Source of the DNA: Delphinus delphis
Taxonomy: Eukaryota; Chordata; Mammalia; Artiodactyla; Delphinidae
Length of the DNA stretch: 64,000 nucleotides
Direction of reading: 5' to 3'
NCBI RefSeq assembly: GCF_949987515.2
Contig: NW_027192672.1
Coordinates: forward strand, 248,001-312,000
Part shown: positions 46,354-60,564 of the stretch, piece by piece
How positions within the stretch are numbered: the first letter of the stretch is position 1
Layout: each line of letters opens with the position of its first letter
Notes under the pieces: generated by a model
Told to the model about the DNA's origin: nothing
Database searches by the model: none
What the model saw: only the letters and a program-made list of their open reading frames with translations
Program-made: the position numbers and the translations under genes

Positions 46354-47933
46354 CTCGCTATTCCTGTTCATCTTCCGCAGAAATTGCAAACTGGGCCAAA
46401 CAGGAGGTTAAAGGGACTGACTCTCCAAGTCGGGAGAGTGTTAGTAAAGCATCTGGAATATTGCACCCGAGTACCAGGGTACGAAAACTGAGACATATTT
46501 GAACATGTCTCCCGATCACATGGTTGATCATACTCTAGGTTCCACATGCATGTTTTAGCTGAAGGAAGAATACCTTAAACCTGGGTAGTTGAAACCCTTG
46601 GAATGGGTACCATGCAATATGACTTCAAAGGGTCTTCATTTGCTCACCGAACCTCTCCAATCCTATCACTGCTGCGTTTATGCCCCTGTACACATGCTTG
46701 ATTCTCTTTCGGAGACATAGCAATCCATAGGTTTTAAGATACTTACTAGTCAGGTACATTCTTAGGCGTTTAATATGCGGTGTTGAGTCCATTTCGTTGA
46801 GCAAGGAGTAGCTCTTGTCTATTCCATATTTGGCTTAAGGAACTTTATCTGTGCTCATTTCAATATCTGGTTTTATGCAGCACCCCAACTCACCTTTCCC
46901 CTTAAGCAAGCATAAGTTGGTTTTCTAAATTTGAGACCCTGTTCTGTTTTGGAATGCAGTTCCTGTGTAGCCAAGTTTACATTCCGTGTATTAGTGATAT
47001 CTTATGATGTTTCTTTTTCTGTGTGACTTATTTCAGTTAGAATCATCGTACCTGAATCCACTCATTGTGCTTCTAAGGGCCTGATGACATAGATTTCATT
47101 GCTGAGTGATATTGCTTTGTAAGTAAATACCACAACTTCTTTATCCATTTTTCACTTTCTGCGATGTTGAACTTGTACTGTAAACGAGGTTCTTGTAAAC
47201 AGAGCCGTTCCAAACTTTGGGGTGGCTGTGTCTTTTCGATTTTAATTTCCCTAAGCTATAGGACCATAAGTGGAAGTGCCCTAGGCTCTGTTGCTTTGTT
47301 TTTTAGATGTTTCAGGAAACACCATACACTTCTCCCGAGTGGTTGTTGGCAATTTACATCCCGCCCATCAGCATAACAAGGCTCCCAGTTCTCCATGGCC
47401 TGTCCTGCCTTTCTGGATTTTACACTTTTTTCAGATGGCCCTTTTGACCGGGGGGAAGTGAGACTTCATTGTAGTGCAGATTTCCTTTGCAAGCTTGCTT
47501 GGTTGGCCAAAAAGTGCGTATGCGTTTTTTCCTGAATATATTCAGGAAAAAACGCATACGCCCTTTTTGGCCAAGTGCATCATTGTGGACGTTCGGCCTC
47601 TTTTCCTATGCTTTCAATGCAATTCCAGTCTACCTCCTGAAATCGGTTTCCTGCAATTCTGTCCCGCTTTCAAGTCCTCTTGGCAGCCTTACTTCAGTCT
47701 ATTTGTGGACGATAGCTGTCATTTATAACTCTGCAGGTTTGTGAATTACAGTGCCCCTGAACTCCTTTCTTCAACTCGCTTTCTTGTGAGCTGGCCGCAA
47801 CACCGCAGGATGGCTTCAGGCCCTAATCTGGTTCCGGCCCGGCACGCTGAGCCTTTGGTTAATTCCTCTTCCTGGTGGGAAATGAGAGTTAAATTTGCCC
47901 GTCCAGACACCTCCAGCTAGTCTCTCATTGGTT
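46354..47933 (+). repeat. Satellite unit R21 (partner of R9)
   Basis: 1580 bp. Private CAATATCTGG and CTTTTCGATT. Confidence 0.92.
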
Positions 47934-49513
47934 CTCGCTATTCCTGTTCATCTTCCGCAGAAATTGCAAACTGGGCCAAACAGGAGGTTAAAGGGACTGA
48001 CTCTCCAAGTGGGGAGAGTGTTAGTAAAGCGTCTGGAATGTTGCACCCGAGTACCAGGGTACGAAAACTGAGACATATTTGAACACGTCTCCCGATCACA
48101 TGGTTGATCATAATCTAGGTTCCACATGCATGTTTTAGCTGAAGGAAGAATACCATAAACCTGGGTAGTTGAAACCCGTGGAATGGGTACCATGCAATAT
48201 GACTTCAAAGGGTCTTCATTTGCTCACCGAACCTCTCCAATCCTATCACTGCTGCGTTTATGCCCCTGTACACATGCTTGATTCTCTTTTGGAGACATAG
48301 CAATCCATAGGTTTTAAGATACTTACTAGTCAGGTACATTCTTAGGCGTTTAATATGTGGTGTTGAGTCCATTTCGTTGAGCAAGGAGTAGCTCTTGTCT
48401 ATTCCATATTTGGCTTAAGGAACTTTATCTGTGCTCATTTCAATCTCTGGTTTTATGCAGCACCCCAACTCACCTTTCCCCTTAAGCAAGCATAAGTTGG
48501 TTTTCTAAATTTGAGACCCTGTTCTGTTCTGTAATTCAGTTCCTGTGTAGCCAAGTTTACATTCCGTGTATTACTGATATCTTATGATGTTTCTTTTTCT
48601 GTGTGACTTATTTCAGTTACAATCATCATACCTGAATCCACTCATTGTGCTGCTAAGGGCCTGATGACATAGATTTCATTGCTAAGTGATATTGCTTTGT
48701 AAGTGAATACCACAACTTCTTTATCCATTTTTCACTTTCTGCGATGTTGAACTTGTACTGTAAACGAGGTTCTTGTAAACAGAGCCATTCCAAACTTTGG
48801 GGTGGCTGTGTCTTTTTGATTTTAATTTCCCTAAGCTATAGGACCATAAGTGGAAGTGCCCTAGGCTCTGTTGCTTTGTTTCTTAGATGTTTCAGGAAAC
48901 ACCATACACTTCTCCCAAGTGTCTGTTGGCAATTTACATCCCGCCCATAAGCATAACAAGGCTCCCAGTTCTCCATGGCCTGTCCTGCCTTTCTGGATTT
49001 TACACTTTTTTCAGATGGCCCTTTTGACCGGGGGAAAGTGAGACTTCATTGTAGTGCAGATTTCCTTTGCAAGCTTGCTTGGTTGGCCAAAAAGTGCGTA
49101 TGCGTTTTTTCCTGAATATATTCAGGAAAAAACGCATACGCCCTTTTTGGCCAAGTGCATCATTGTGGACGTTCTGCCTCTTTTCCTATGCTTTCAATGC
49201 AATTCCAGTCTACCTCCTGAAATCGGTTTCCTGCAATTCTGTCCCGCTTTCAAGTCCTCTTGGCAGCCTTACTTCAGTCTATTTTTGGACGATAGCTGTC
49301 ATTTATAACTCTGCAGGTTTGTGAATTACAGTGCCCCTGAGCTCCTTTCTTCAACTCGCTTTCTTGTGACCTGGCCGCAACACCGCAGGATGGCTTCAGG
49401 CCCTAATCTGGTTCCGGCCCGGCATGCTGAGCCTTTGGTTAATTCCTCTTCCTGGTGGGAAATGAGAGGTAAATTTGCCCGTTCAGACACCTCCAGCTAG
49501 TCTCTCATTGGTT
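47934..49513 (+). repeat. Satellite unit R22 (partner of R10, mosaic tail)
   Basis: 1580 bp. Matches R10 until ~49330, then switches to a tail like R18/R26 (GTGACCTGG, GGCATGCTG, GAGAGGTAAA). Confidence 0.92.
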
Positions 49514-51092
49514 CTCGCTATTCCTGTTCATCTTCCGCAGAAATTGCAAACTGGGCCAAACAGGAGGTTAAAGGGACTGACTCTCCAAGTCGGGAGAGTG
49601 TTAGTAAAGCATCTGGAATATTGCACCCGAGTACCAGGGTACGAAAACTGAGACATATTTGAACATGTCTCCCGATCACATGGTTGATCATAATCTAGGT
49701 TCCACATGCATGTTTTAGCTGAAGGAAGAATACCTTAAACCTGGGTAGTTGAAACCCTTGGAATGGGCACCATGCAATATGACTTCAAAGGGTCTTCATT
49801 TGCTCACCGAACCTCTCCAATCCTATCACTGCTGCGTTTATGCCCCTGTACACATGCTTGATTCTCTTTCGGAGACATAGCAATCCATAGGTTTTAAGAT
49901 ACTTACTAGTCAGGTACATTCTTAGGCGTTTAATATGCGGTGTTGAGTCCATTTCGTTGAGCAAGGAGTAGCTCTTGTCTATTCCATATTTGGCTTAAGG
50001 AACTTTATCTGTGCTCATTTCAATCTCTGGTTTTATGCAGCACCCCAACTCACCTTTCCCCTTAAGCAAGCATAAGTTGGTTTTCTAAATTTGAGAACCT
50101 GTTCTGTTCTGTAATTCAGTTCCTGTGTAGCCAAGTTTACATTCCATGTATTACTGATATCTTATGATGTTTCTTTTTCTGTGTGACTTATTTCAGTTAC
50201 AATCATCATACCTGAATCCACTGATTGTGCTGCTAAGGGCCTGATGACATAGATTTCATTGCTGAGTGATATTGCTTTGTAAGTAAATACCACAACTTCT
50301 TTATCCATTTTTCACTTTCTGCGATTTTGAACTTGTACTGTAAACAAGGTTCTTGTAAACAGAGCCGTTCCAAACTTTGGGGTGGCTGTGTCTTTTTGAT
50401 TTTAAATTCCCTAAGCTATAGGACCATAAGTGGAAGTGCCCTAGGCTCTGTTGCTTTGTTTTTTAGATGTTTCAGGAAACACCATACACTTCTCCCGAGT
50501 GGTTGTTGGCAATTTACATCCCGCCCATCAGCATAACAAGACTCCCAGTTCTCCATGGCCTGTCCTGCCTTTCTGGATTTTACACTTTTTTCAGATGGCC
50601 CTTTTGACCGGGGGGAAGTGAGACTTCATTGTAGTGCAGATTTCCTTTGCAAGCTTGCTTGGTTGGCCAAAAAGGGCGTATGCGTTTTTTCCTGAATATA
50701 TTCAGGAAAAAACGCATACGCCCTTTTTGGCCAAGTGCATCATTGTGGACGTTCTGCCTCTTTTCCTATGCTTTCAATGCAATTCCAGTCTACCTCCTGA
50801 AATCGGTTTCCTGCAATTCTGCCCCACTTTCAAGTCCTCTTGGCAGCCTTACTTTAGTCTATTTTTGACGATAGCTGTCATTTATAACTCTGCAGGTTTG
50901 TGAATTACAGTGCCCTTGAACTCCTTTCTTCAACTCGCTTTCTTGTGAGCTGGCCGCAACACCGCAGGATGGCTTCAGGCCCTAATCTGGTTCCGGCACG
51001 GCACGCTGAGCCTTTGGTTAATTCCTCTTCCTGGTGGGAAATGAGAGTTAAATTTGCCCGTCCAGACACCTCCAGCTAGTCTCTCATTGGTT
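49514..51092 (+). repeat. Satellite unit R23 (mosaic, 1579 bp)
   Basis: The head to ~50280 is not R11-like (CGGGAGAG, ATATTGC, CCACTGATTG); the body from ~50281 is R11-like. A 1-bp deletion at ~50868 (TTTTTGACG) breaks the recurring frames. Confidence 0.92.
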
Positions 51093-52672
51093 CTCGCTAT
51101 TCCTGTTCATCTTCCGCAGAAATTGCAAACTGGGCCAAACAGGAGGTTAAAGGGACTGACTCTCCAAGTGGGGAGAGTGTTAGTAAAGCGTCTGGAATGT
51201 TGCACCCGAGTACCAGGGTACGAAAACTGAGACATATTTGAACACGTCTCCCGATCACATGGTTGATCATAATCTAGGTTCCACATGCATGTTTTAGCTG
51301 AAGGAAGAATACCTTAAACCTGGGTAGTTGAAACCCGTGGAATGGGTACCATGCAATATGACTACAAAGGGTCTTCATTTGCTCACCGAACCTCTCCAAT
51401 CCTATCACTGCTGCGTTTATGCCCCTGTACACATGCTTGATTCTCTTTCGGAGACATAGCAATCCATAGGTTTTAAGATACTTACTAGTCAGGTACATTC
51501 TTAGGCGTTTAATATGTGGTGTTGAGTCCATTTCGTTGAGCAAGGAGTAGCTCTTGTCTATTCCATATTTGGCTTAAGGAACTTTATCTGTGCTCATTTC
51601 AATCTCTGGTTTTATGCAGCACCCCAACTCACCTTTCCCCTTAAGCAAGCATAAGTTGGTTTTCTAAATTTGAGACCCTGTTCTGTTCTGTAATTCAGTT
51701 CCTGTGTAGCCAAGTTTACATTCTGTGTATTACTGATATCTTATGATGTTTCTTTTTCTGTGTGACTTATTTCAGTTACAATCATCATACCTGAATCCAC
51801 TCATTGTGCTGCTAAGGGCCTGATGACATAGATTTCATTGCTAAGTGATATTGCTTTGTAAGTGAATACCACAGCTTCTTTATCCATTTTTCACTTTCTG
51901 CGATGTTGAACTTGTACTGTAAACGAGGTTCTTGTAAACAGAGCCGTTCCAAACTTTGGGGTGGCTGTGTCTTTTTGATTTTAATTTCCCTAAGCTATAG
52001 GACCATAAGTGGAAGTGCCCTAGGCTCTGTTGCTTTGTTTTTTAGATGTTTCAGGAAACACCATACACTTCTCCCAAGTGTCTGTTGGCAATTTACATCC
52101 CGCCCATCAGCATAACAAGGCTCCCAGTTCTCAATGGCCTGTCCTGCCTTTCTGGATTTTACACTTTTTTCAGATGGCCCTTTTGACCGGGGGAAAGTGA
52201 GACTTCATTGTAGTGCAGATTTCCTTTGCAAGCTTGCTTGGTTGGCCAAAAAGTGCGTATGCGTTTTTTCCTGAATATATTCAGGAAAAAACGCATACGC
52301 CCTTTTTGGCCAAGTGCATCATTGTGGACGTTCTGCCTCTTTTCCTATGCTTTCAATGCAATTCCAGTCTACCTCCTGAAATCGGTTTCCTGCAATTCTG
52401 TCCCGCTTTCAAGTCCTCTTGGCAGCCTTACTTCAGTCTATTTTTGGACGATAGCTGTCATTTATAACTCTGCAGGTTTGTGAATTACAGTGCCCCTGAG
52501 CTCCTTTCTTCAACTCGCTTTCTTGTGACCTGGCCGCAACACCGCAGGATGGCTTCAGGCCCTAATCTGGTTCCGGCCCGGCATGCTGAGCCTTTGGTTA
52601 ATTCCTCTTCCTGGTGGGAAATGAGAGGTAAATTTGCCTGTTCAGACACCTCCAGCTAGTCTCTCATTGGTT
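51093..52672 (+). repeat. Satellite unit R24 (variant A relative of R12)
   Basis: 1580 bp. A markers, but CAGGAGG rather than CAGGACG, so CAGGACG arose in R12 or was lost here. Confidence 0.92.
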
Positions 52673-54247
52673 CTCGCTATTCCTGTTCATCTTCCGCAGA
52701 AATTGCAAACTGGGCCAAACAGGAGGTTAAAGGGACTGACTCTCCAAGTCAGGAGAGTGTTAGTAAAGCGTCTGGAATATTGCACCCGAGTACCAGGGTA
52801 CGAAAACTGAGACATATTTGAACATGTCTCCCGATCACATGGTTGATCATACTCTAGGTTCCACATGCATGTTTTAGCTGAAGGAAGAATACCTTAAACC
52901 TGGGTAGTTGAAACCCTTGGAATGGGTACCATGCAATATGACTTCAAAGGGTCTTCATTTGCTCACCGAACCTCTCCAATCCTATCACTGCTGCGTTTAT
53001 GCCCCTGTACACATGCTTGATTCTCTTTCGGAGACATAGCAATCCATAGGTTTTAAGATACTTACTAGTCAGGTACATTTTAGGCGTTTAATATGCGGTG
53101 TTGAGTCCATTTCGTTGAGCAAGGAGTAGCTCTTGTCTATTCCATATTTGGCTTAAGGAACTTTATCTGTGCTCATTTCAATCTCTGGTTTTATGCAGCA
53201 CCCCAACTCACCTTTCCCCTTAAGCAAGCATAAGTTGGTTTTCTAAATTTGAGACCCTGTTCTGTTTTGGAATGCAGTTCCTGTGTAGCCAAGTTTACAT
53301 TCCGTGTATTAGTGATATCTTATGATGTTTCTTTTTCTGTGTGACTTATTTCAGTTAGAATCATCGTACCTGAATCCACTCACTGTGCTTCTAAGGGCCT
53401 GATGACATAGATTTCATTGCTGAGTGATATTGCTTTGTAAGTAAATACCACAACTTCTTTATCCATTTTTCACTTTCTGCGATGTTGAACTTGTACTGTA
53501 AACGAGGTTCTTGTAAACAGAGCCGTTCCAAACTTTGGGGTGGCTGTGTCTTTTTGATTTTAATTTCCCTAAGCTATAGGACCATAAGTGGAAGTGCCCT
53601 AGGCTCTGTTGCTTTGTTTTTTAGATGTTTCAGGAAACACCATACACTTCTCCCAAGTGTCTGTTGGCAATTTACATCCCGCCCATCAGCATAACAAGGC
53701 TCCCAGTTCTCAATGGCCTGTTGCCTTTCTGGATTTTACACTTTTTTCAGATGGCCCTTTTGACCGGGGGGAAGTGAGACTTCATTGTAGTGCAGATTTC
53801 CTTTGCAAGCTTGCTTGGTTGGCCAAAAAGTGCGTATGCGTTTTTTCCTGAATATATTCAGGAAAAAACGCATACGCCCTTTTTGGCCAAGTGCATCATT
53901 GTGGACGTTCTGCCTCTTTTCCTATGCTTTCAATGCAATTCCAGTCTACCTCCTGAAATCGGTTTCCTGCAATTCTGCCCCGCTTTCAAGTCCTCTTGGC
54001 AGCCTTACTTCAGTCTATTTTTGGACGATAGCTGTCATTTATAACTCTGCAGGTTTGTGAATTACAGTGCCCCTGAGCTCCTTTCTTCAACTCGCTTTCT
54101 TGTGACCTGGCCGCAACACCGCAAGATGGCTTCAGGCCCTAATCTGGTTCCGGCACGGCACGCTGAGCCTTTGGTTATTTCCCCTTCCTGGTGGGAAATG
54201 AGAGTTAAATTTGCCCGTCCAGACACCTCCAGCTAGTCTCATTGGTT
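52673..54247 (+). repeat. Satellite unit R25 (variant B, 1575 bp)
   Basis: Both 2-bp deletions of B plus a private 1-bp deletion at ~53088 (ACATTTTAGG). Confidence 0.92.
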
Positions 54248-55826
54248 CTCGCTATTCCTGTTCATCTTCCGCAGAAATTGCAAACTGGGCCAAACAGGAG
54301 GTTAAAGGCGCTGACTCTCCAAGTGGGGAGAGTGTTAGTAAAGCATCTGGAATGTTGCACCCGAGTACCAGGGGAGGAAAACTGAGACATATTTGAACAC
54401 GTCTCCCGTTCACATGGTTGATCATACTTGGGTTCCACATGCATGTTTTAGCTGAAGGAAGAATACCTTAAACCTGGGTATTTGAAACCCGTGTAATGGG
54501 TACCATGCAATATGACTTCAAAGGGTCTTCATTTGCTCACCGAACCTCTCCAATCCTATCACTGCTGCGTTTATGGCCCTGTACACATGCTTGATTCTCT
54601 TTCGGAGACATAGCAATCCATAGGTTTTAAGATACTTACTAGTCAGGTACATTCTTAGGCGTTTAATATGCGGTGTTGAGTCCATTTCGTTGAGCAAGGA
54701 GTAGCTCTTGTCTATTCCATATTTGGCTTAAGGAACTTTATCTGTGCTCATTTCAATCTCTGGTTTTATGCAGCACCCCAACTCACCTTTCCCCTTAAGC
54801 AAGCATAAGTTGGTTTTCTAAATTTGAGACCCTGTTCTGTTCTGTAATTCAGTTCCTGTGTAGCCAAGTTTACATTCCGTGTATTACTGATATCTTATGA
54901 TGTTTCTTTTTCTGTGTGACTTATTTCAGTTACAATCATCATACCTGAATCCACTGATTGTGCTGCTAAGGGCCTGATGACATAGATTTCATTGCTGAGT
55001 GATATTGCTTTGTAAGTGAATACCACAACTTCTTTATCCATTTTTCACTTTCTGCGATGTTGAACTTGTACTGTAAACGAGGTTCTTGTAAACAGAACCA
55101 TTCCAAACTTTGGGGTGGCTGTGTCTTTTTGATTTTAATTTCCCTAAGCTATAGGACCATAAGTGGAAGTGCCCTAGGCTCTGTTGCTTTGTTTCTTAGA
55201 TGTTTCAGGAAACACCATACACTTCTCCCAAGTGTCTGTTGGCAATTTACATCCCGCCCATCAGCATAACAAGGCTCCCAGTTCTCAATGGCCTGTCCTG
55301 CCTTTCTGGATTTTACACTTTTTTCAGATGGCCCTTTTGACCGGGGGAAAGTGAGACTTCATTGTAGTGCAGATTTCCTTTGCAAGCTTGCTTGGTTGGC
55401 CAAAAAGTGCGTATGCGTTTTTTCCTGAATATATTCAGGAAAAAACGCATACGCCCTTCTTGGCCAAGTGCATCATTGTGGACGTTCTGCCTCTTTTCCT
55501 ATGCTTTCAATGCAATTCCAGTCTACCTCCTGAAATCGGTTTCCTGCAATTCTGTCCCGCTTTCAAGTCCTCTTGGCAGCCTTACTTCAGTCTATTTTTG
55601 GACGATAGCTGTCATTTATAACTCTGCAGGTTTGTGAATTACAGTGCCCCTGAGCTCGTTTCTTCAACTCGCTTTCTTGTGACCTGGCCGCAACACCGCA
55701 AGATGGCTTCAGGCCCTAATCTGGTTCCGGCCCGGCATGCTGAGCCTTTGGTTAATTCCTCTTCCTGGTGGGAAATGAGAGGTAAATTTGCCCGTTCAGA
55801 CACCTCCAGCTAGTCTCTCATTGGTT
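54248..55826 (+). repeat. Satellite unit R26 (variant C, 1579 bp)
   Basis: C markers, with private GAGCTCGTTTC at ~55655, shared only with R31's tail. Confidence 0.92.
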
Positions 55827-57406
55827 CTCGCTATTCCTGTTCATCTTCCGCAGAAATTGCAAACTGGGCCAAACAGGAGGTTAAAGGGACTGACTCTCCA
55901 AGTCGGGAGAGTGTTAGTAAAGCGTCTGGAATATTGCACCCGAGTACCAGGGTACGAAAACTGAGACATATTTGAACATGTCTCCCGATCACATGGTTGA
56001 TCATACTCTAGGTTCCACATGCATGTTTTAGCTGAAGGAAGAATACCTTAAACCTGGGTAGTTGAAACCCTTTGAATGGGTACCATGCAATATGACTTCA
56101 AAGGGTCTTCATTTGCTCACCGAAACTCTCCAATCCTATCACTGCTGCGTTTATGCCCCTGTACACATGCTTGATTCTCTTTCGGAGACATAGCAATCCA
56201 TAGGTTTTAAGATACTTACTAGTCAGGTACATTCTTAGGCGTTTAATATGGGGTGTTGAGTCCATTTCGTTGAGCAAGGAGTAGCTCTTGTCTATTCCAT
56301 ATTTGGCTTAAGGAACTTTATCTGTGCTCATTTCAATCTCTGGTTTTATGCAGCACCCCAACTCACCTTTCCCCTTAAGCAAGCATAAGTTGGTTTTCTA
56401 AATTTGAGACCCTGTTCTGTTTTGGAATGCAGTTCCTGTGTAGCCAAGTTTACATTCCGTGTATTAGTGATATCTTATGATGTTTCTTTTTCTGTGTGAC
56501 TTATTTCAGTTAGAATCATCGTACCTGAATCCACTCATTGTGCTTCTAAGGGCCTGATGACATAGATTTCATTGCTGAGTGATATTGCTTTGTAAGTAAA
56601 TACCACAACTTCTTTATCCATTTTTCACTTTCTGCGATGTTGAACTTGTACTGTAAACGAGGTTCTTGTAAACAGAGCCGTTCCAAACTTTGGGGTGGCT
56701 GTGTCTTTTTGATTTTAATTTCCCTAAGCTATAGGACCATAAGTGGAAGTGCCCTAGGCTCTGTTGCTTTGTTTTTTAGATGTTTCAGGAAACACCATAC
56801 ACTTCTCCCAAGTGGTTGTTGGCAATTTACATCCCGCCCATCAGCATAACAAGGCTCCCAGTTCTCCATGGCCTGTCCTGCCTTTCTGGATTTTACACTT
56901 TTTTCAGATGGCCCTTTTGACCAGGGGGAAGTGAGACTTCATTGTAGTGCAGATTTCCTTTGCAAGCTTGCTTGGTTGGCCAAAAAGGGCGTATGCGTTT
57001 TTTCCTGAATATATTCAGGAAAAAACGCATACGCCCTTTTTGGCCAAGTGCATCATTGTGGACGTTCGGCCTCTTTTCCTATGCTTTCAATGCAATTCCA
57101 GTCTACCTCCTGAAATCGGTTTCCTGCAATTCTGTCCCGCTTTCAAGTCCTCTTGGCAGCCTTACTTCAGTCTATTTTTGGACGATAGCTGTCATTTATA
57201 ACTCTGCAGGTTTGTGAATTACAGTGCCCCTGAGCTCCTTTCTTCAACTCGTTTTCTTGTGAGCTGGCCGCAACACCACAGGATGGCTTCAGGCCTTAAT
57301 CTGGTTCCGGCACGGCACACTGAGCCTTTGGTTATTTCCTCTTCCTGGTGGGAAATGAGAGTTAAATTTGCCCGTCCAGACACCTCCAGCTAGCCTCTCA
57401 TTGGTT
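55827..57406 (+). repeat. Satellite unit R27
   Basis: 1580 bp. The head matches R19 (ACCCTTTGAATGGG), and the body from ~56250 is R9-like (TTTTGGAATGCAG, TTCGGCC). Palindrome perfect. Confidence 0.92.
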
Positions 57407-58984
57407 CTCGCTATTCCTGTTCATCTTCCGCAGAAATTGCAAACTGGGCCAAACAGGAGGTTAAAGGCGCTGACTCTCCAAGTGGGGAGAGTGTTAGTAA
57501 AGCGTCTGGAATGTTGCACCCGAGTACCAGGGGAGGAAAACTGAGACATATTTGAACACGTCTCCCGATCACATGGTTGATCATACTTGGGTTCCACATG
57601 CATGTTTTAGCTGAAGGAAGAATACCTAAAACTGGGTAGTTGAAACCCGTGGAATGGGTACCATGCAATATGACTTCAAAGGGTCTTCATTTGCTCACCG
57701 AACCTCTCCAATCCTATCACTGCTGCGTTTATGCCCCTGTACACATGCTTGATTCTCTTTCGGAGACATAGCAATCCATAGGTTTTAAGATACTTACTAG
57801 TCAGGTACATTCTTAGGCGTTTAATATGCGGTGTTGAGTCCATTTCGTTGAGCAAGGAGTAGCTCTTGTCTATTCCATATTTGGCTTAAGGAACTTTATC
57901 TGTGCTCATTTCAATCTCTGGTTTTATGCAGCACCCCAACTCACCTTTCCCCTTAAGCAAGCATAAGTTGGTTTTCTAAATTTGAGAACCTGTTCTGTTC
58001 TGTAATTCAGTTCCTGTGTAGCCAAGTTTACATTCCGTGTATTACTGATATCTTATGATGTTTCTTTTTCTGTGTGACTTATTTCAGTTTGAATCATCAT
58101 ACTTGAATCCACTCATTGTGCTGCTAAGGGCCTGATGACACAGATTTCATTGCTGAGTGATATTGCTTTGTAAGTAAATACCACAACTTCTTTATCCATT
58201 TTTCACTTTCTGCGATGTTGAACTTGTACTGTAAACAAGGTTCTTGTAAACAGAGCCGTTCCAAACTTTGGGGTGGCTGTGTCTTTTTGATTTTAAATTC
58301 CCTAAGCTATAGGACCATAAGTGGAAGTGCCCTAGGCTCTGTTGCTTTGTTTTTTAGATGTTTCAGGAAACACCATACACTTCTCCCGAGTGGTTGTTGG
58401 CAATTTACATCCCGCCCATCAGCATAACAAGACTCCCAGTTCTCCATGGCCTGTCCTGCCTTTCTGGATTTTACACTTTTTTCAGATGGCCCTTTTGACC
58501 AGGGGGAAGTGAGACTTCATTGTAGTGCAGATTTCCTTTGCAAGCTTGCTTGGTTGGCCAAAAAGGGCGTATGCGTTTTTTCCTGAATATATTCAGGAAA
58601 AAACGCATACGCCCTTTTTGGCCAAGTGCATCATTGTGGACGTTCTGCCTCTTTTCCTATGCTTTCAATGCAATTCCAGTCTACCTCCTGAAATCGGTTT
58701 CCTGCAATTCTGCCCCACTTTCAAGTCCTCTTGGCAGCCTTACTTTAGTCTATTTTTGGACGATAGCTGTCATTTATAACTCTGCAGGTTTGTGAATTAC
58801 AGTGCCCTTGAACTCCTTTCTTCAACTCGCTTTCTTGTGAGCTGGCCGCAACACCGCAGGATGGCTTCAGGCCCTAATCTGGTTCCGGCACGGCACGCTG
58901 AGCCTTTGGTTAATTCCTCTTCCTGGTGGGAAATGAGAGTTAAATTTGCCCGTCCAGACACCTCCAGCTAGTCTCTCATTGGTT
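57407..58984 (+). repeat. Satellite unit R28 (1578 bp)
   Basis: Two 1-bp deletions in the head (CATACTTGGG; TACCTAAAACTGGG). Body like R11 (AAACAAGG, CTTTAGTC). Perfect palindrome. Confidence 0.92.
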
Positions 58985-60564
58985 CTCGCTATTCCTGTTC
59001 ATCTTCCGCAGAAATTGCAAACTGGGCCAAACAGGAGGTTAAAGGGACTGACTCTCCAAGTGGGGAGAGTGTTAGTAAAGCGTCTGGAATGTTGCACCCG
59101 AGTACCAGGGTACGAAAACTGAGACATATTTGAACACGTCTCCCGATCACATGGTTGATCATAATCTAGGTTCCACATGCATGTTTTAGCTGAAGGAAGA
59201 ATACCTTAAACCTGGGTAGTTGAAACCCGTGGAATGGGTACCATGCAATATGACTTCAAAGGGTCTTCATTTGCTCACCGAACCTCTCCAATCCTATCAC
59301 TGCTGCGTTTATGCCCCTGTACACATGCTTGATTCTCTTTCGGAGACATAGCAATCCATAGGTTTTAAGATACTTACTAGTCAGGTACATTATTAGGCGT
59401 TTAATATGTGGTGTTGAGTCCATTTCGTTGAGGAAGGAGTAGCTCTTGTCTATTCCATATTTGGCTTAAGGAACTTTATCTGTGCTCATTTCAATCTCTG
59501 GTTTTATGCAGCACCCCAACTCACCTTTCCCCTTAAGCAAGCATAAGTTGGTTTTCTAAATTTGAGACCCTGTTCTGTTCTGTAATTCAGTTCCTGTGTA
59601 GCCAAGGTTACATTCCGTGTATTACTGATATCTTATGATGTTTCTTTTTCTGTGTGACTTATTTCAGTTAGAATCATCATACCTGAATCCACTCATTGTG
59701 CTGCTAAGGGCCTGATGACACAGATTTCATTGCTGCGTGATATTGCTTTGTAAGTAAATACCACAACTTCTTTCTCCATTTTTCACTTTCTGCGATGTTG
59801 AACTTGTACTGTAAACGAGGTTCTTGTAAACAGAGCCGTTCCAAACTTTGGGGTGGCTGTGTCTTTTTGATTTTAATTTCCCTAAGCTATAGGACCATAA
59901 GTGGAAGTGCCCTAGGTTCTGTTGCTTTGTTTTTTAGATGTTTCAGGAAACACCATACACTTCTCCCGAGTGGTTGTTGGCAATTTACATCCCACCCATC
60001 AGCATAACAAGGCTCCCAGTTCTCCATGGCCTGTCCTGCCTTTCTGGATTTTACACTTTTTTCAGATGGCCCTTTTGACCGGGGGGAATTGAGACTTCAT
60101 TGTAGTGCAGATTTCCTTTGCAAGCTTGCTTGGTTGGCCAAAAAGGGCGTATGCGTTTTTTCCTGAATATATTCAGGAAAAAACGCATACGCCCTTTTTG
60201 GCCAAGTGCATCATTGTGGACGTTCTGCCTCTTTTCCTATGCTTTCAATGCAATTCCAGTCTACCTCCTGAAATCGGTTTCCTGCAATTCTGCCCCGCTT
60301 TCAAGTCCTCTTGGCAGCCTTACTTCAGTCTATTTTTGGACGATAGCTGTCATTTATAACTCTGCAGGTTTGTGAATTACAGTGCCCCTGAGCTCCTTTC
60401 TTCAACTCTTTTTCTTGTGAGCTGGCCGCAACACCACAGGATGGCTTCAGGCCCTAATCTGGTTCCGGCACGGCACACTGAGCCTTTGGTTATTTCCTCT
60501 TCCTGGTGGGAAATGAGAGTTAAATTTGCCTGTCCAGACACCTCCCGCTAGCCTCTCATTGGTT
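58985..60564 (+). repeat. Satellite unit R29
   Basis: 1580 bp. Private TTATTAGGCG, GAGGAAGGAG, CTGCGTGATA. Perfect palindrome. Confidence 0.92.
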
